64,000 nt of DNA from CAVVSD01 sp963837655 (GTDB taxonomy: Bacteria; Actinomycetota; Thermoleophilia; Solirubrobacterales; Solirubrobacteraceae), in assembly GCA_963837655.1 (NCBI GenBank), contig CAWIOK010000014.1, positions 124,001 through 188,000 on the forward strand, read 5' to 3'. The notes under the pieces are model-generated. The model saw nothing but the letters and a program-made list of their open reading frames with translations. It did not search any database and was not told the DNA's origin. Positions within the stretch are counted from its first letter, which is position 1. Each line of letters begins with the position of its first letter. Shown here one piece after another: positions 32,211-40,922 of the stretch. The translations under genes were made by a program, and so were the position numbers.

Positions 32211-35171
32211 TCAGCCGCAGCCGGTGTTGTTGCCGCAGCTGCTGCAGGTGTAGCACGAGCCCGTCCGCTGCATCATCCCGCCGCACTGGTTGCAGGCTGG
32301 GCCGAGGTCCAGGCCCATCAGGCGGGCCGGGTGGACAGGGGGCGTATCGGTCAGCGCGTCGGCGGCCGCCCGGGTCTGGCCCGGCTGGGAGCCGGCGACC
32401 GTCGGGATGCCGGCCGAGGAGCCGGGGACCGCGGGGTCGGCGGGCTTCGTCGGCGCGTGCGCCGCGGTGTGGCCGTTGCCGTTGCCGCCGTTGCCGTTCG
32501 TGGGACCCGCGGTGTCCGACACCGCCGACGACGCGGCATCCTCCGCGGCCTTCCGCGCCCGGACCTCCTGCGTGAGGATCCCGAGCTCCTCCTGCGTGTC
32601 GACGTCCAGGAACCGGGACGCCAGCCACCGCATGATGTAGTCGGGCATCGACTTCGCGAACGGGATCTCGGGGTTCTGCGTGATCCCCTCGGGCTCGAAG
32701 CGCATGTAGGAGAACTTCTGCACGAGCGTCTCCAGCGGCACGCCGTACTGCAGCGAGATGGAGATCGCGGTCGCGAAGGAGTTCATCATCCCCCGCAGCG
32801 TCGACCCCTCCTTGCCGATGTCGGTGAGGAAGATCTCGCCGATCGTGCCGTCCGGGTACATGCCTGCCGTGATGTAGCCCTCGTGCCCGCCGATGGAGAA
32901 CTTGTGCGTGAGCGACTGACGCTCGCGCGGCATCCGCTTGCGGGCCGGGAGGGCGGGATCCGATTGCACCGCGACCTGCGCGGTGGCCGACGCCGTCGCC
33001 AGCGCGCTGGCCTCGTTGACCGCCTCGTCGAGCTCGGCCTGCGTGTAGACCGCGCCCGGCTTGGCCGGGGCGGCGTCCTGCGCGTCGGTCCGCAGCGCCT
33101 GCGCGGTCTTGGACCCGTCGCGGTAGATCGCCAGCGCCTTCACGCCCAGCCGCCACGCCTCGGTGTACGCGTCGGCGATGTCGTCGACCGTCACGTCGCT
33201 GGGCATGTTGACCGTCTTGGAGATCGCGCCCGACAGGAACGGCTGGACCGCGCCCATCATCTTGATGTGGCCGACGTGCGAGATGGCCCGCTGGCCGACC
33301 GCCACATCGAACACCGGCAGGTGCTCGGGCTTGAGGTGCGGGGCGTCGACGATCGAGTTCGTGGCGTTGATGTGCGCCTCGATCTCGGCGATCTGCTCAC
33401 CGGGGTAGCCGAGCGTGTCCAGCGCGAGCGGCACCGTGCGGTTGACGATCGTCATGTTGCCGCCGCCGACGAGCTCCTTGAACTTCACGAGCGAGAAGTC
33501 CGGCTCGATGCCGGTCGTGTCGCAGTCCATGAGGAACGAGATCGTCCCGGTCGGCGCGAGGACGGTCGCCTGCGCGTTGCGGTAGCCGTGCTGCTCGCCG
33601 AGGGCGACCGCGTCCTCCCACGAGGTGCGGGCCGCAGACAGGAGCGGCGCGTCCTCGAGCGTGGAGTCCGGGATCGCGTAGGACGCGTCGCGGTGCATCC
33701 GCATGACCGCGTTGTGCGGCTCGCGGTTCTCCTCGTAGCGCTCGTAGGGACCCAGCGCCGCGGCGATCTTCGCCGACTGCGCGTACGCCCGGCCGGTCAT
33801 GAGGGCGGTGATGGCCGCCGCCGTGCCGCGACCCGCGTCGGAGTCGTACGGCATCCCGTTGGACATGAGGAACGCGCCGAGGTTCGCGTAGCCCAGGCCG
33901 AGCTGGCGGAACGCGCGGGCATTGATCCCGATCTCCTCGGTGGGGTAGCTCGAGGGCCCGACGACGATCTCCTGCGCCAGCAGGACGATGTCGACGGCGT
34001 GCTCGAACGTGTCGACGTCGAACGTGCCGTCGGCCCTGCGGAACTTCATGAGGTTCAGCGACGCGAGGTTGCAGGCCGAGTCGTCGACGTGCATGTACTC
34101 CGAGCACGGGTTGGACGCGTTGATGCGCCCCGACGCCGGCGACGTGTGCCACTGGTTGATCGTCGTGTCGTACTGCACGCCCGGATCGGCGCAACGCCAG
34201 GCGGCCTCGGCGATCTCGCGCATGAGCTCGCGCGCCTGGACCGTCTTGACCGTGCCGCCGTCGACGCGGGCGGTGAGGTGCCACTCCTCGTCGTTCTCGA
34301 CGGCGTGCATGAACGCGTCGGTGACGCGGACGGAGTTGTTCGCGTTCTGGTACTGGATCGACGTGAAGCCCTCACCGTCGATCGACATGTCGAAGCCCGC
34401 GCGTGCGAGGGCCTCGGCCTTGTCCTCCTCCTTGGCCTTGCACCAGATGAAGTGCTGGATGTCGGGATGGTCGACGTCCAGGACGATCATCTTCGCCGCG
34501 CGGCGCGTCTTGCCGCCGGACTTGATCGTGCCCGCCCAGGAGTCGGCGCCGCGCATGAAGGACACGGGGCCGGATGCGGTGCCGCCCTTGCTCAGCGGCT
34601 CCTCGGATCCACGGATGCGCGAGAGGTTGATGCCCGAGCCCGAGCCACCGCGGAAGATCTTGCCCTCCTTGGTGTTCCAGGCCAGGATCGAGTCCATGTC
34701 GTCCTGGACCGAGAGGATGAAGCAGGCGGAGCACTGCGGCTGCTCCTCGAAGCCCACGTTGAACCAGACGGGCGAGTTGAAGGCCGCGTACTGGTGGAGC
34801 AGGATGTACGTCAGCTCGGCCTCGAAGGCGTCGCCGTCGTCTGTCGTCGCGAAGTAGCCGCGGCCGCGGCCCCAGTCGGCGATCGTGCCGGCGACGCGGC
34901 TGATCATCTGCTTGACCGAGCGCTCGCGCGCGGGCGAGTCGAGCTGGCCGCGGAAGTACTTCTGGGAGACGATGTTCGTCGAGTTCTGCGACCAGGACGC
35001 GGGGAACTCGACCCCGTCCTGGCGGAAGGAGCCGACCGCTGCCGTCCGCGTTTCCCACTCGACCGAGTCGAACGGGTGCACGCCTGGCTGGGTGAAGCGG
35101 CGCGGGACGCGCATCGCCTCTCCGGAGACGACACCGTCGGTGGTGAGGGGGGACTGCGTCGGAGGCGTCAT
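32211..35171 (-). CDS. nrdJ: Adenosylcobalamin-dependent ribonucleotide reductase (class II)
   Basis: A 986-residue enzyme that makes deoxyribonucleotides using coenzyme B12. Recognisable blocks are SQNSTNIVSQKYFRG near residue 60, NPCSEYMHVDDSACNLASLN near 357 (active-site cysteine and loop), PTGTISFLMDCDTTGIEPDF near 540, and the C-terminal cysteine-rich tail NQCGGMMQRTGSCYTCSSCG, which re-reduces the active site and binds zinc. Length and order fit the long actinobacterial NrdJ. GAAGGAG lies before the ATG at 35171. No nrdR box or convincing B12 riboswitch was seen upstream. A 61-base stretch of this gene is duplicated at 28626. Confidence 0.95.
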   Translation of the reverse strand: MTPPTQSPLTTDGVVSGEAMRVPRRFTQPGVHPFDSVEWETRTAAVGSFRQDGVEFPASWSQNSTNIVSQKYFRGQLDSPARERSVKQMISRVAGTIADWGRGRGYFATTDDGDAFEAELTYILLHQYAAFNSPVWFNVGFEEQPQCSACFILSVQDDMDSILAWNTKEGKIFRGGSGSGINLSRIRGSEEPLSKGGTASGPVSFMRGADSWAGTIKSGGKTRRAAKMIVLDVDHPDIQHFIWCKAKEEDKAEALARAGFDMSIDGEGFTSIQYQNANNSVRVTDAFMHAVENDEEWHLTARVDGGTVKTVQARELMREIAEAAWRCADPGVQYDTTINQWHTSPASGRINASNPCSEYMHVDDSACNLASLNLMKFRRADGTFDVDTFEHAVDIVLLAQEIVVGPSSYPTEEIGINARAFRQLGLGYANLGAFLMSNGMPYDSDAGRGTAAAITALMTGRAYAQSAKIAAALGPYERYEENREPHNAVMRMHRDASYAIPDSTLEDAPLLSAARTSWEDAVALGEQHGYRNAQATVLAPTGTISFLMDCDTTGIEPDFSLVKFKELVGGGNMTIVNRTVPLALDTLGYPGEQIAEIEAHINATNSIVDAPHLKPEHLPVFDVAVGQRAISHVGHIKMMGAVQPFLSGAISKTVNMPSDVTVDDIADAYTEAWRLGVKALAIYRDGSKTAQALRTDAQDAAPAKPGAVYTQAELDEAVNEASALATASATAQVAVQSDPALPARKRMPRERQSLTHKFSIGGHEGYITAGMYPDGTIGEIFLTDIGKEGSTLRGMMNSFATAISISLQYGVPLETLVQKFSYMRFEPEGITQNPEIPFAKSMPDYIMRWLASRFLDVDTQEELGILTQEVRARKAAEDAASSAVSDTAGPTNGNGGNGNGHTAAHAPTKPADPAVPGSSAGIPTVAGSQPGQTRAAADALTDTPPVHPARLMGLDLGPACNQCGGMMQRTGSCYTCSSCGNNTGCG
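33271..33331 (+). repeat. Source copy of the 61-bp repeat, inside nrdJ
   Basis: Identical to 28626-28686. In nrdJ it encodes the segment HLPVFDVAVGQRAISHVG, so this copy is native and the other is the displaced one. Confidence 0.9.
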
Positions 35172-35295
35172 GCTGCTCCTTCAGGATACCGGGGTCTGCC
35201 GGTCAAACGGGGGTGCGGGATGTGCCCGCCGCGCCGCGTAAATCGCGCACATTGCGGGGCTTTTCGCGTCTCCCGGGCTGGGCCCCGAGATCACA

Positions 35296-35320
35296 CGCCC
35301 GGCGGGAGTGCCACCGGGCG
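35296..35320 (-). terminator. Hairpin downstream of the SDR gene
   Basis: CGCCCGG (35296-35302) and CCGGGCG (35314-35320) form a 7-bp GC stem about 50 bases after the SDR stop, upstream of the nrdJ promoter. Confidence 0.4.
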
Positions 35321-35370
35321 GAGGATGCTTGCGCGAGGGTCGGACGGAACCGCCGCCCGAGGCACGACGC

Positions 35371-36180
35371 TCAGGCCCCGACGAGCTGCTCGGACAGGTC
35401 CCGCAGACGGCGCTGTGCGTCGGGGTCGTAGGCCTGCTCGGCGGCCTCCGTCGCCTGCTGCACGTTGAAGTACACGCCCGTGACGCCGTCGAGCTCAGGA
35501 TCGGCGACGAGGCGCACGGTGGCGTCGATGCCCTCCTGCACCGTGCTGCGCGGATCCATGCCCGGCCCGAGGATCTTCGTGGGCATGAACGTCGATGGGT
35601 GCAGCGCCGTCACCGTCACGCCGCCGTCGAGCCGGCCCGCCATCTCGAAGGTCTGGTTGATCTGCGCCAGCTTGGCCTGGCAGTACGCGCGGCCGGCGTC
35701 GTAGCCGTGGTCCATCATCGGGTCGTCGAAGTCGATCGGTGCCTGGCCCGCCGAGGCCACGAAGACGATGCGCGCGGGCGCCGAGGCCTGGATGAGCGGC
35801 AGCAGCTCGCGCGTGAGCAGGTAGCCGGCGAGGTAGTCGACCTGGAAGACGAGCTCGACGTCGTCCTCGCTGAACTCGCGCTCGGGCAGGAAGCCGATGC
35901 CCGCGTTGTTCACGAGCGCGTCCAGGCGCTGCTCGTCGGCCGTGATCTCCTCCGCCATGGCCCGGACCTCGGCGAGCGACGAGAAGTCGGCGCGGTACGT
36001 GCGCAGCTTGTCGGAGCCCGTCTCGTCGCGCAGCTCGCGCAGCGTGTTCTGCAGGCGCTCGGCGCTGCGGCCGTGCAGCAGGACGGTGGCGCCGCGGGAC
36101 GCCAGGTCGGCCGCGACGCCGCGGCCGAGGCCGTCGGTCGCGCCGGTGACGAGGATGACCTGCTCCGAGATCTCGCGCAT
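35371..36180 (-). CDS. Short-chain dehydrogenase/reductase
   Basis: A 269-residue SDR: cofactor motif VILVTGATDGLGRGVAADLA, LDALVNNAGIGFLPER (NNAG), and an active site where SAGQAPIDFDD is followed by YCQAKLAQINQTFE (YxxxK). The retinol-dehydrogenase-like layout (long insertion with ALHPSTFMPTKIL) suggests a reductase for hydrophobic carbonyls, but the substrate is unknown. TACGCT lies 6 bases before the ATG at 36180. Confidence 0.88.
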   Translation of the reverse strand: MREISEQVILVTGATDGLGRGVAADLASRGATVLLHGRSAERLQNTLRELRDETGSDKLRTYRADFSSLAEVRAMAEEITADEQRLDALVNNAGIGFLPEREFSEDDVELVFQVDYLAGYLLTRELLPLIQASAPARIVFVASAGQAPIDFDDPMMDHGYDAGRAYCQAKLAQINQTFEMAGRLDGGVTVTALHPSTFMPTKILGPGMDPRSTVQEGIDATVRLVADPELDGVTGVYFNVQQATEAAEQAYDPDAQRRLRDLSEQLVGA

Positions 36181-36186
36181 GTCGCG

Positions 36187-36192
36187 AGCGTA
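36187..36192 (-). promoter_or_regulatory. Leaderless-type -10 box TACGCT
   Basis: Reads TACGCT on the minus strand, 6 bases before the SDR ATG at 36180. Confidence 0.4.
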
Positions 36193-36200
36193 GCCCGCGT

Positions 36201-36728
36201 CTAGCGCCCGAATCGCACCCAGTCGGCGAAGTCCGACCACGCGCCGGACGCGCGCCAGCCGAACTCCGCGAGGCTGTGGCGCACGCGCGGCCACCACGGC
36301 GGCTCGAGCCCCTGCGACCACGCGATGGCCCACGCGAGCGCCAGGAGCACGACGAGGGCGACGAGGACGATGAGGGCCACGAGGCCGAGCGGCGTGCCGT
36401 TGTCCGCCGCGGGCGCGGGCTGCGGGGCGGGCGTCGGCTGCGCGGCGGCCGGCGGAGTCGTCGTGGCGGTGGGCGGCGGGACGGCTGCCGTCGACGGGGT
36501 CGTCGCGGGCGTCGTCGGGGTGGTCGCCGGCGGGACCGGCGTCGTCGCGGTCGCGGGGGGCGCCGGCGTGGTCGCGGTCGGCGTCGCCGGCGCTGCCGGG
36601 GTGGTGCCCGTCGTGGCGGGCGCGATCGTCGTCGGCGTGCCGGGATCGACCGCCTGGGCGACTGCGAGCGCCGGCAGGGCGAGCGCGGCGAGCGCCACGG
36701 CGAGGAGCCATGGAAGGAGGCGTCGCAT
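36201..36728 (-). CDS. Secreted/anchored protein with Thr-Pro-Ala repeat linker
   Basis: A 175-residue protein. Residues 1-25 are a signal peptide (MRRLLPWLLAVALAALALPA), residues 30-110 are an unstructured linker of Thr, Pro and Ala repeats, residues 112-135 are a transmembrane helix (GLVALIVLVALVVLLALAWA), and the C-terminal 40 residues are cytoplasmic and tryptophan-rich (HSLAEFGWRASGAWSDFADW). The linker would span cell wall. I do not recognise the family. It lies between the SDR and another small exported protein on the same strand. Confidence 0.6.
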   Translation of the reverse strand: MRRLLPWLLAVALAALALPALAVAQAVDPGTPTTIAPATTGTTPAAPATPTATTPAPPATATTPVPPATTPTTPATTPSTAAVPPPTATTTPPAAAQPTPAPQPAPAADNGTPLGLVALIVLVALVVLLALAWAIAWSQGLEPPWWPRVRHSLAEFGWRASGAWSDFADWVRFGR

Positions 36729-36739
36729 CGCGGGCGGCC

Positions 36740-36745
36740 ACGCTA
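36740..36745 (-). promoter_or_regulatory. Leaderless-type -10 box TAGCGT
   Basis: Reads TAGCGT on the minus strand, 11 bases before the ATG at 36728. Confidence 0.35.
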
Positions 36746-36761
36746 GCAGTGCCCGGCCCGG

Positions 36762-37157
36762 CTACCGCACGGGCACCCAGTGCGTGTCGGCGCCGATCTG
36801 CGCGCTCTCGGCCTGGCCGATCGCGGCCCTGGCCTCGTCGCCGACCCCGGCGATCACGTCGTAGTGGTCCGCGGCCAGCGCCGCCGCCTGCGCCTGGGCG
36901 TCCAACCCACCGCCGGCACGGCGCACGACGATCTGCGCTACCGGTGCTCCGGCGGCGTTGCGCGCGGCGGCGACGGCGCGGCCGATCCCGGTGGCGGGAG
37001 TGCCGACCGTCGCGATGACGGCGATGCGTGGGGCCTCTGTCGTGTGCGGCTCGGCGCCTGGAGCCGCGAGTGCCCCGGTGGCGAGGCCCGTCGCGAGCGC
37101 GACGGCCACGCCGGCCGACGCGAGTCGCCGGCCTCGGAAGCTCTTCGAACGTGTCAT
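36762..37157 (-). CDS. Small exported protein of unknown function
   Basis: A 131-residue protein with a signal peptide (GRRLASAGVAVALATGLATG, cleavage near AAPGA) and a mature domain (RIAVIATVGTPATGIGRAVA, DAQAQAAALAADHYDVIAGV) that reads like part of a periplasmic substrate-binding or Rossmann-like fold. It is too short for a full binding protein. TACGGT lies 7 bases before the ATG at 37157. Two copies of TACGTAA (37157-37163 and 37172-37178) lie at the start and could be a regulator site, perhaps for the divergent LacI protein. Confidence 0.55.
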   Translation of the reverse strand: MTRSKSFRGRRLASAGVAVALATGLATGALAAPGAEPHTTEAPRIAVIATVGTPATGIGRAVAAARNAAGAPVAQIVVRRAGGGLDAQAQAAALAADHYDVIAGVGDEARAAIGQAESAQIGADTHWVPVR

Positions 37158-37164
37158 ACGTAAC

Positions 37165-37170
37165 ACCGTA
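37165..37170 (-). promoter_or_regulatory. Leaderless-type -10 box TACGGT
   Basis: Reads TACGGT on the minus strand, 7 bases before the ATG at 37157. Confidence 0.35.
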
Positions 37171-37218
37171 CTACGTAAAACGAGCCGCAGGACGTGCACT
37201 CGTGCGGCGCGGACGTGA

Positions 37219-38247
37219 TTGCATGGCCGCATCGCCGGCTCCCAGTCACGCGACCGCACGAGCGTCACGAGCGTCGACGTGGCCCGGCGTGCGGGCGTCT
37301 CCCAGACCACGGTCTCGCTCGTCCTGTCCGGGAAGGCCGCCGGTCGCATCTCCGAGGCGACCGCGGAGGCCGTCCGGCGCGCGGCGCGCGAGCTCGGCTA
37401 CCGGCCCCACGCTGCGGCCAGGGCGCTGCGCTCCGGGGTGTCGGCGACCGTCGGACTGGTCGTGGCCGACGTGACGCACCCGTTCTTCGGCCTGACCCTG
37501 CGCGGCGCGCACAACGCGGCGCGCGAGGCGGGGCACGTCGTCGTGCTCATCGACGACGACTACGGCACGCGCGGCGAGACCGCGATCGAGACGCTCCAGC
37601 ACGGCGCGATCGACGGATTCGTCTTCTTCGCCGCCGACCCACCGGCGTCGCTGCGCGATCCGGGAGCTCCACCGGTCGTCGTCGTCGAGTCCGAGGCGCA
37701 GCAGCTCCCCAACGTGCGCCTCGACGTGGAGGGCGGCACCGAGGAGGTGCTCGCCCACCTGCACGAGCTCGGGCACCGCCGCATCGGCCTGCTGCGCTCG
37801 GCGATCCGCGGCGAGACGTTCGACCGCCGCCACGCGCGCTGGCGAGAGCACCTGCGCACCAACGGCCAGGACCCCGACGACCAGGTCGTCGTCGACACCC
37901 GCTTCACGGCGAAGGCGACGATGGCCGCCGCGCGCGAGTGGCTCGCCCACCGCGGCGACACCACCGCGGTCCTCTGCGACGACGACGTGATCGCCGCCGG
38001 CATGCTGGCCGTGGCGCAGGCCGAGGGCGTCGACGTCCCAGGCGAGCTGTCCGTCGTCGGCTTCGACGACCTCGACCTCACCCGCCTGACGTCGCCCGCG
38101 CTGACCACCGTGGCGACCGACCCCGAGGGGCTCGGCGCCGCCGCCTTCGAGCTGCTGCATGCGCGGCTGCAGGGCGAGCGCCCGCGCAACCGCGTGCTGC
38201 CTGTCCACCTCGTGGTCCGCGACTCGACCGGACCCGCCGCCGGCTAG
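37219..38247 (+). CDS. LacI-family transcriptional regulator
   Basis: A 342-residue regulator with the LacI headpiece (SVDVARRAGVSQTTVSLVLS), hinge helix (ELGYRPHAAARALRSG) and a periplasmic-binding-protein-like effector domain (VGLVVADVTHPFFGLTLRGA, ELGHRRIGLLRSAIRGETFD, PGELSVVGFDDLDLTRLTSP). It would repress sugar-use genes until an inducer binds. The start is unclear: TTG at 37219 is in frame and no ATG or GTG lies closer. No sugar genes are adjacent. Its end overlaps the convergent tmk gene by 4 bases. Confidence 0.85.
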   Translation: MHGRIAGSQSRDRTSVTSVDVARRAGVSQTTVSLVLSGKAAGRISEATAEAVRRAARELGYRPHAAARALRSGVSATVGLVVADVTHPFFGLTLRGAHNAAREAGHVVVLIDDDYGTRGETAIETLQHGAIDGFVFFAADPPASLRDPGAPPVVVVESEAQQLPNVRLDVEGGTEEVLAHLHELGHRRIGLLRSAIRGETFDRRHARWREHLRTNGQDPDDQVVVDTRFTAKATMAAAREWLAHRGDTTAVLCDDDVIAAGMLAVAQAEGVDVPGELSVVGFDDLDLTRLTSPALTTVATDPEGLGAAAFELLHARLQGERPRNRVLPVHLVVRDSTGPAAG

Positions 38248-38861
38248 ATCAGGTCGGCCAGTGCGGCCAGCGCCGCCGCGAGGACCTCGGGCTCGGTGGC
38301 GCCGGCGCCGATCACGCGGATGCGCTCGGGCTCCTCGCGAGCGAGCTCCGCGTACGCACTCGCGACGCGCCCGAAGAACGCCGCATCCTCGGCCTCGAGG
38401 CGGTCGGGCTCCTCCCCGCGGTCCGCGAGCCGCGAGCGGCCGGTGGCCGGGTCGAGGGCCAGCAGCAGCGTGCGGTCCGGCACCAGGCCGCCCGTGGCGA
38501 AGAGGTTGAGCTCTCGGACCCGATCGACGCCGAGCCCCCGTGCCGCGCCCTGGTAGGCGAGCGACGAGTCCACGAAGCGATCCAGGAGGACCCAGCTGCC
38601 CTGATCGAGCAGCGGGCGGACGCGTTCCTCGACGAGCTGCGCGCGGGCCGCGGCGTACAGCAGCGCCTCCGCGGGGGCGCCGACCCGCAGCGCCGGATCC
38701 TTGACGAGCGCGCGCAGGCGCTCGGACAGCTCGACGCCCCCCGGCTCGCGCAGCAGGACCGCTTCGACGCCACGCTGGGCGAGGGCGTCGACGAGCCCGG
38801 CGGCGAGCGTCGTCTTGCCCGCGCCGTCGAGTCCCTCGATCGTCACCAGGCGACCGGCCAT
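38244..38861 (-). CDS. tmk: Thymidylate kinase
   Basis: A 205-residue dTMP kinase, which converts dTMP to dTDP for DNA synthesis. The P-loop is VTIEGLDGAGKTTLAAGLVD, the DRY-like motif is VLLDRFVDSSLAYQGAARG, followed by LFATGGLVPDRTLLLALDP and the LID region GRSRLADRGEEPDRLE. It is divergent from holB, the pairing seen in many bacteria, with promoter boxes that overlap each other. Confidence 0.93.
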   Translation of the reverse strand: MAGRLVTIEGLDGAGKTTLAAGLVDALAQRGVEAVLLREPGGVELSERLRALVKDPALRVGAPAEALLYAAARAQLVEERVRPLLDQGSWVLLDRFVDSSLAYQGAARGLGVDRVRELNLFATGGLVPDRTLLLALDPATGRSRLADRGEEPDRLEAEDAAFFGRVASAYAELAREEPERIRVIGAGATEPEVLAAALAALADLI

Positions 38862-38870
38862 CGGGCGGCG

Positions 38871-38880
38871 ACCCTACAGT
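38871..38880. promoter_or_regulatory. Overlapping divergent -10 boxes of tmk and holB
   Basis: ACCCTACAGT reads TAGGGT on the minus strand (9 bases before the tmk ATG) and TACAGT on the plus strand (12 bases before the holB ATG); the two boxes share the central TA. Confidence 0.4.
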
Positions 38881-38892
38881 CCGAGGCGGCCC

Positions 38893-39999
38893 ATGCTCCC
38901 GTCGCTCGAGCGTCATCCTCACGCCCGCGCCGTCCTCGGCGCTGCCCTGCCGCCCGACGGCAACCCCTCGCACGCGTACCTCTTCCACGGCCCGGCGGGC
39001 AGCGGCAAGGCCGCCGCGGCCCGTGCCTTCGCCGCGGCGCTGCTCGCCGACGGCGCCGCCGATCCGGACAACGTGCGCCTCCGCGTCGAGCACGGCGTCC
39101 ATCCCGACCTGACCTGGGTCGCACCAGCGAGCTCCGCCGGGATCCTGGTCGGCGACATCGACGAGCCCGTCGTCATGGCCGCGACCCGCACGCCCTTCGA
39201 GGCCGCCCGCCGTGTCTTCGTCATCGAGGACGCCGACGAGCTCAACGACCCGGCGGCCAATCGCATGCTCAAGACGCTCGAGGAGCCCGCCTCCTTCGTG
39301 CACCTGCTGCTGCTGACGGGGCGACCGGGCGACGTGCTCCCGACCATCGCCAGTCGCTGTCAGGCCGTCCGCTTCGACGCACCGGGCACCGGCGAGCTGG
39401 CCGAGCGACTCGGGCGACAGGGCGTCGCGCCCGAGCAGGCACAGGCCTGCGCGCGGCTCGCGCTGGGCGACGCCAACCGCGCGATCGCGCTCGCGCTCGG
39501 CGAGGGGCCGGCGCTGCGGGCGAGCTCGGAGGCGTTCGCGCGCGCCGCCGTCCGTGGCGACCTCGTCGCCCGCCCGTGGGTCGAGGTCCTCGCCCAGGCC
39601 CGCGCGCGCGGCGAGCGCGCCCAGTCCGACGTCGAGGCCGCCGGCGCGGCCGAGCTCGAGCTCGTCCCCAAGAAGGAGCGGCGCCGCATCGAGCGCGAGA
39701 CCGGCGAGCGGTCCAAGCGCGCCCACCGTCGCGCGCAGACCGCGGGTCTCGACCAGGCACTGGCCCTCGTGGGCCTGTGGTTCCGCGACCTCGCCTGCGT
39801 CGCCGACGGCGCCCCGGAGCTCGTCGCCCACAGCGACCGCGCCGACGCGCTGCGGGAGGACGCGGCGGGGCGCAGCGCGCACCGCCTGCGGGAGGCGCAG
39901 GCGCACGTCGACGACGCCCGCGCGGCGTTCGAGCTCAACCCGTCGGAGGAGCTGCTGCTCGAGGCGCTGGCGATCCGGCTGACGCGGACGCTGGCGTAG
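38893..39999 (+). CDS. holB: DNA polymerase III delta-prime subunit
   Basis: A 368-residue clamp-loader subunit. It has an AAA+ fold with AYLFHGPAGSGKAAAARAFA (P-loop position), VFVIEDADELNDPAANRMLK (Walker B/sensor region) and LEEPASFVHLLLLTGRPGDV, TIASRCQAVRF, all standard for delta-prime. The charged stretch PKKERRRIERETGERSKRAH in the C-terminal half is normal for actinobacterial versions. With gamma/tau and delta it loads the beta clamp. It overlaps the convergent nitrilase gene by 65 bases. Confidence 0.9.
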   Translation: MLPSLERHPHARAVLGAALPPDGNPSHAYLFHGPAGSGKAAAARAFAAALLADGAADPDNVRLRVEHGVHPDLTWVAPASSAGILVGDIDEPVVMAATRTPFEAARRVFVIEDADELNDPAANRMLKTLEEPASFVHLLLLTGRPGDVLPTIASRCQAVRFDAPGTGELAERLGRQGVAPEQAQACARLALGDANRAIALALGEGPALRASSEAFARAAVRGDLVARPWVEVLAQARARGERAQSDVEAAGAAELELVPKKERRRIERETGERSKRAHRRAQTAGLDQALALVGLWFRDLACVADGAPELVAHSDRADALREDAAGRSAHRLREAQAHVDDARAAFELNPSEELLLEALAIRLTRTLA

Positions 40000-40846
40000 C
40001 GGGCGGGCCGTACGCGGCGGGCCGCCGGTCGCCGAGGTGGTCGATGTCCAGGAGGGTCTCGGCGATCGCGCTCGCCGGGTCGACCTGGGCGAGCGCGATG
40101 CCCTCGTCGTGCCCCGTCGCCGCGAGCACGATGCCGTCGGGATCGACGACCTTCGCGCGGCCGAGGAAGCTCCGCGCCCCCCAGGGGCCCGTGAGATTGG
40201 ACGAGACCCAGACGACCTGGTTCTCGATCGCCCGGACGCAGTCGACCACGTCGAAGTGCCGCGTCTGGCGGTCGTCGCGGACGTCGGGCGCCGGCCTGCG
40301 GCGGTCCGCCGACCAGGCCGACATGCACGCGACGACCTGCGCGCCGTCCAGCGCAAGGGCCCGCGAGGCCTCCGGGAAGAGCTTGTCGTAGCAGAGCAGC
40401 ATCCCGACACGGCCGACCGGCGTGTCGAACGCCGCGAACCCGTCACCCGGCGCGTACGCGAACCGCTCGGCGGGAGGCAGGTGCACCTTGCGGTGGCGAC
40501 CCAGGACACCGTCGCCGGAGACGCACACGGCCGATGCGTAGCGCTCCCCCACTGCGCCGGCCTCCGTGTAGCCGACGCAGACGACCGCGTCGCCCGCGAT
40601 CTCCGACAGGCGCGCGATCTCGGGCCCGTCGGGCTCCAGCGCCGGCGGGAGCATGTCGGGCGCAGGTGGGATCCCGGGCTCGGTCTCCAGCAGGTAGCCC
40701 CCCAGCGCGGACTCGGGGAAGACGATGAGCCGGGCGCCCTCGCTGCGCGCGGCGAGGACCGTGGACTCGATCCGCGTCAGCGCGGCCTCGACGTCACGCC
40801 CGAAGGGCGCTGCCACGGCTGCGATCGAGCCAGGATGAGCGTCCAT
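39935..40846 (-). CDS. Carbon-nitrogen hydrolase (nitrilase superfamily)
   Basis: A 303-residue nitrilase-fold enzyme with the catalytic triad visible: glutamate in VFPESALGGY, lysine in GRHRKVHLPP and cysteine in GMLLCYDKLFPE. It hydrolyses nitriles, amides or carbamoyl compounds; the branch is closest to aliphatic amidase/nitrilase-like proteins. The last 20 residues are alanine/proline-rich and overlap the holB gene end, so the natural C-terminus may be shorter. It is followed after 76 bases (upstream on this strand) by the PHP gene. Confidence 0.85.
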   Translation of the reverse strand: MDAHPGSIAAVAAPFGRDVEAALTRIESTVLAARSEGARLIVFPESALGGYLLETEPGIPPAPDMLPPALEPDGPEIARLSEIAGDAVVCVGYTEAGAVGERYASAVCVSGDGVLGRHRKVHLPPAERFAYAPGDGFAAFDTPVGRVGMLLCYDKLFPEASRALALDGAQVVACMSAWSADRRRPAPDVRDDRQTRHFDVVDCVRAIENQVVWVSSNLTGPWGARSFLGRAKVVDPDGIVLAATGHDEGIALAQVDPASAIAETLLDIDHLGDRRPAAYGPPATPASASAGSPAPRAAAPPTG

Positions 40847-40922
40847 GTGCGCATCGTCGCGATCGCGGATCCGAAGCGCAATCGCCCGGAGGTCACGAGG
40901 CGATCGACATGCGGGACAACCG

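Noticed and set aside
35172..35370. Cobalamin riboswitch upstream of nrdJ
   Set aside because: TCAGGATACC and GGTGGCACTC resemble parts of a B12 element but lie on mixed strands and in the wrong order; no complete core could be assembled.
32163..35468. A 1101-residue open frame on the plus strand opposite nrdJ
   Set aside because: It is the antisense shadow of a highly conserved gene; the composition is Arg/Asp/Val/Leu-rich without any domain, as expected from GC-biased codons read backward.
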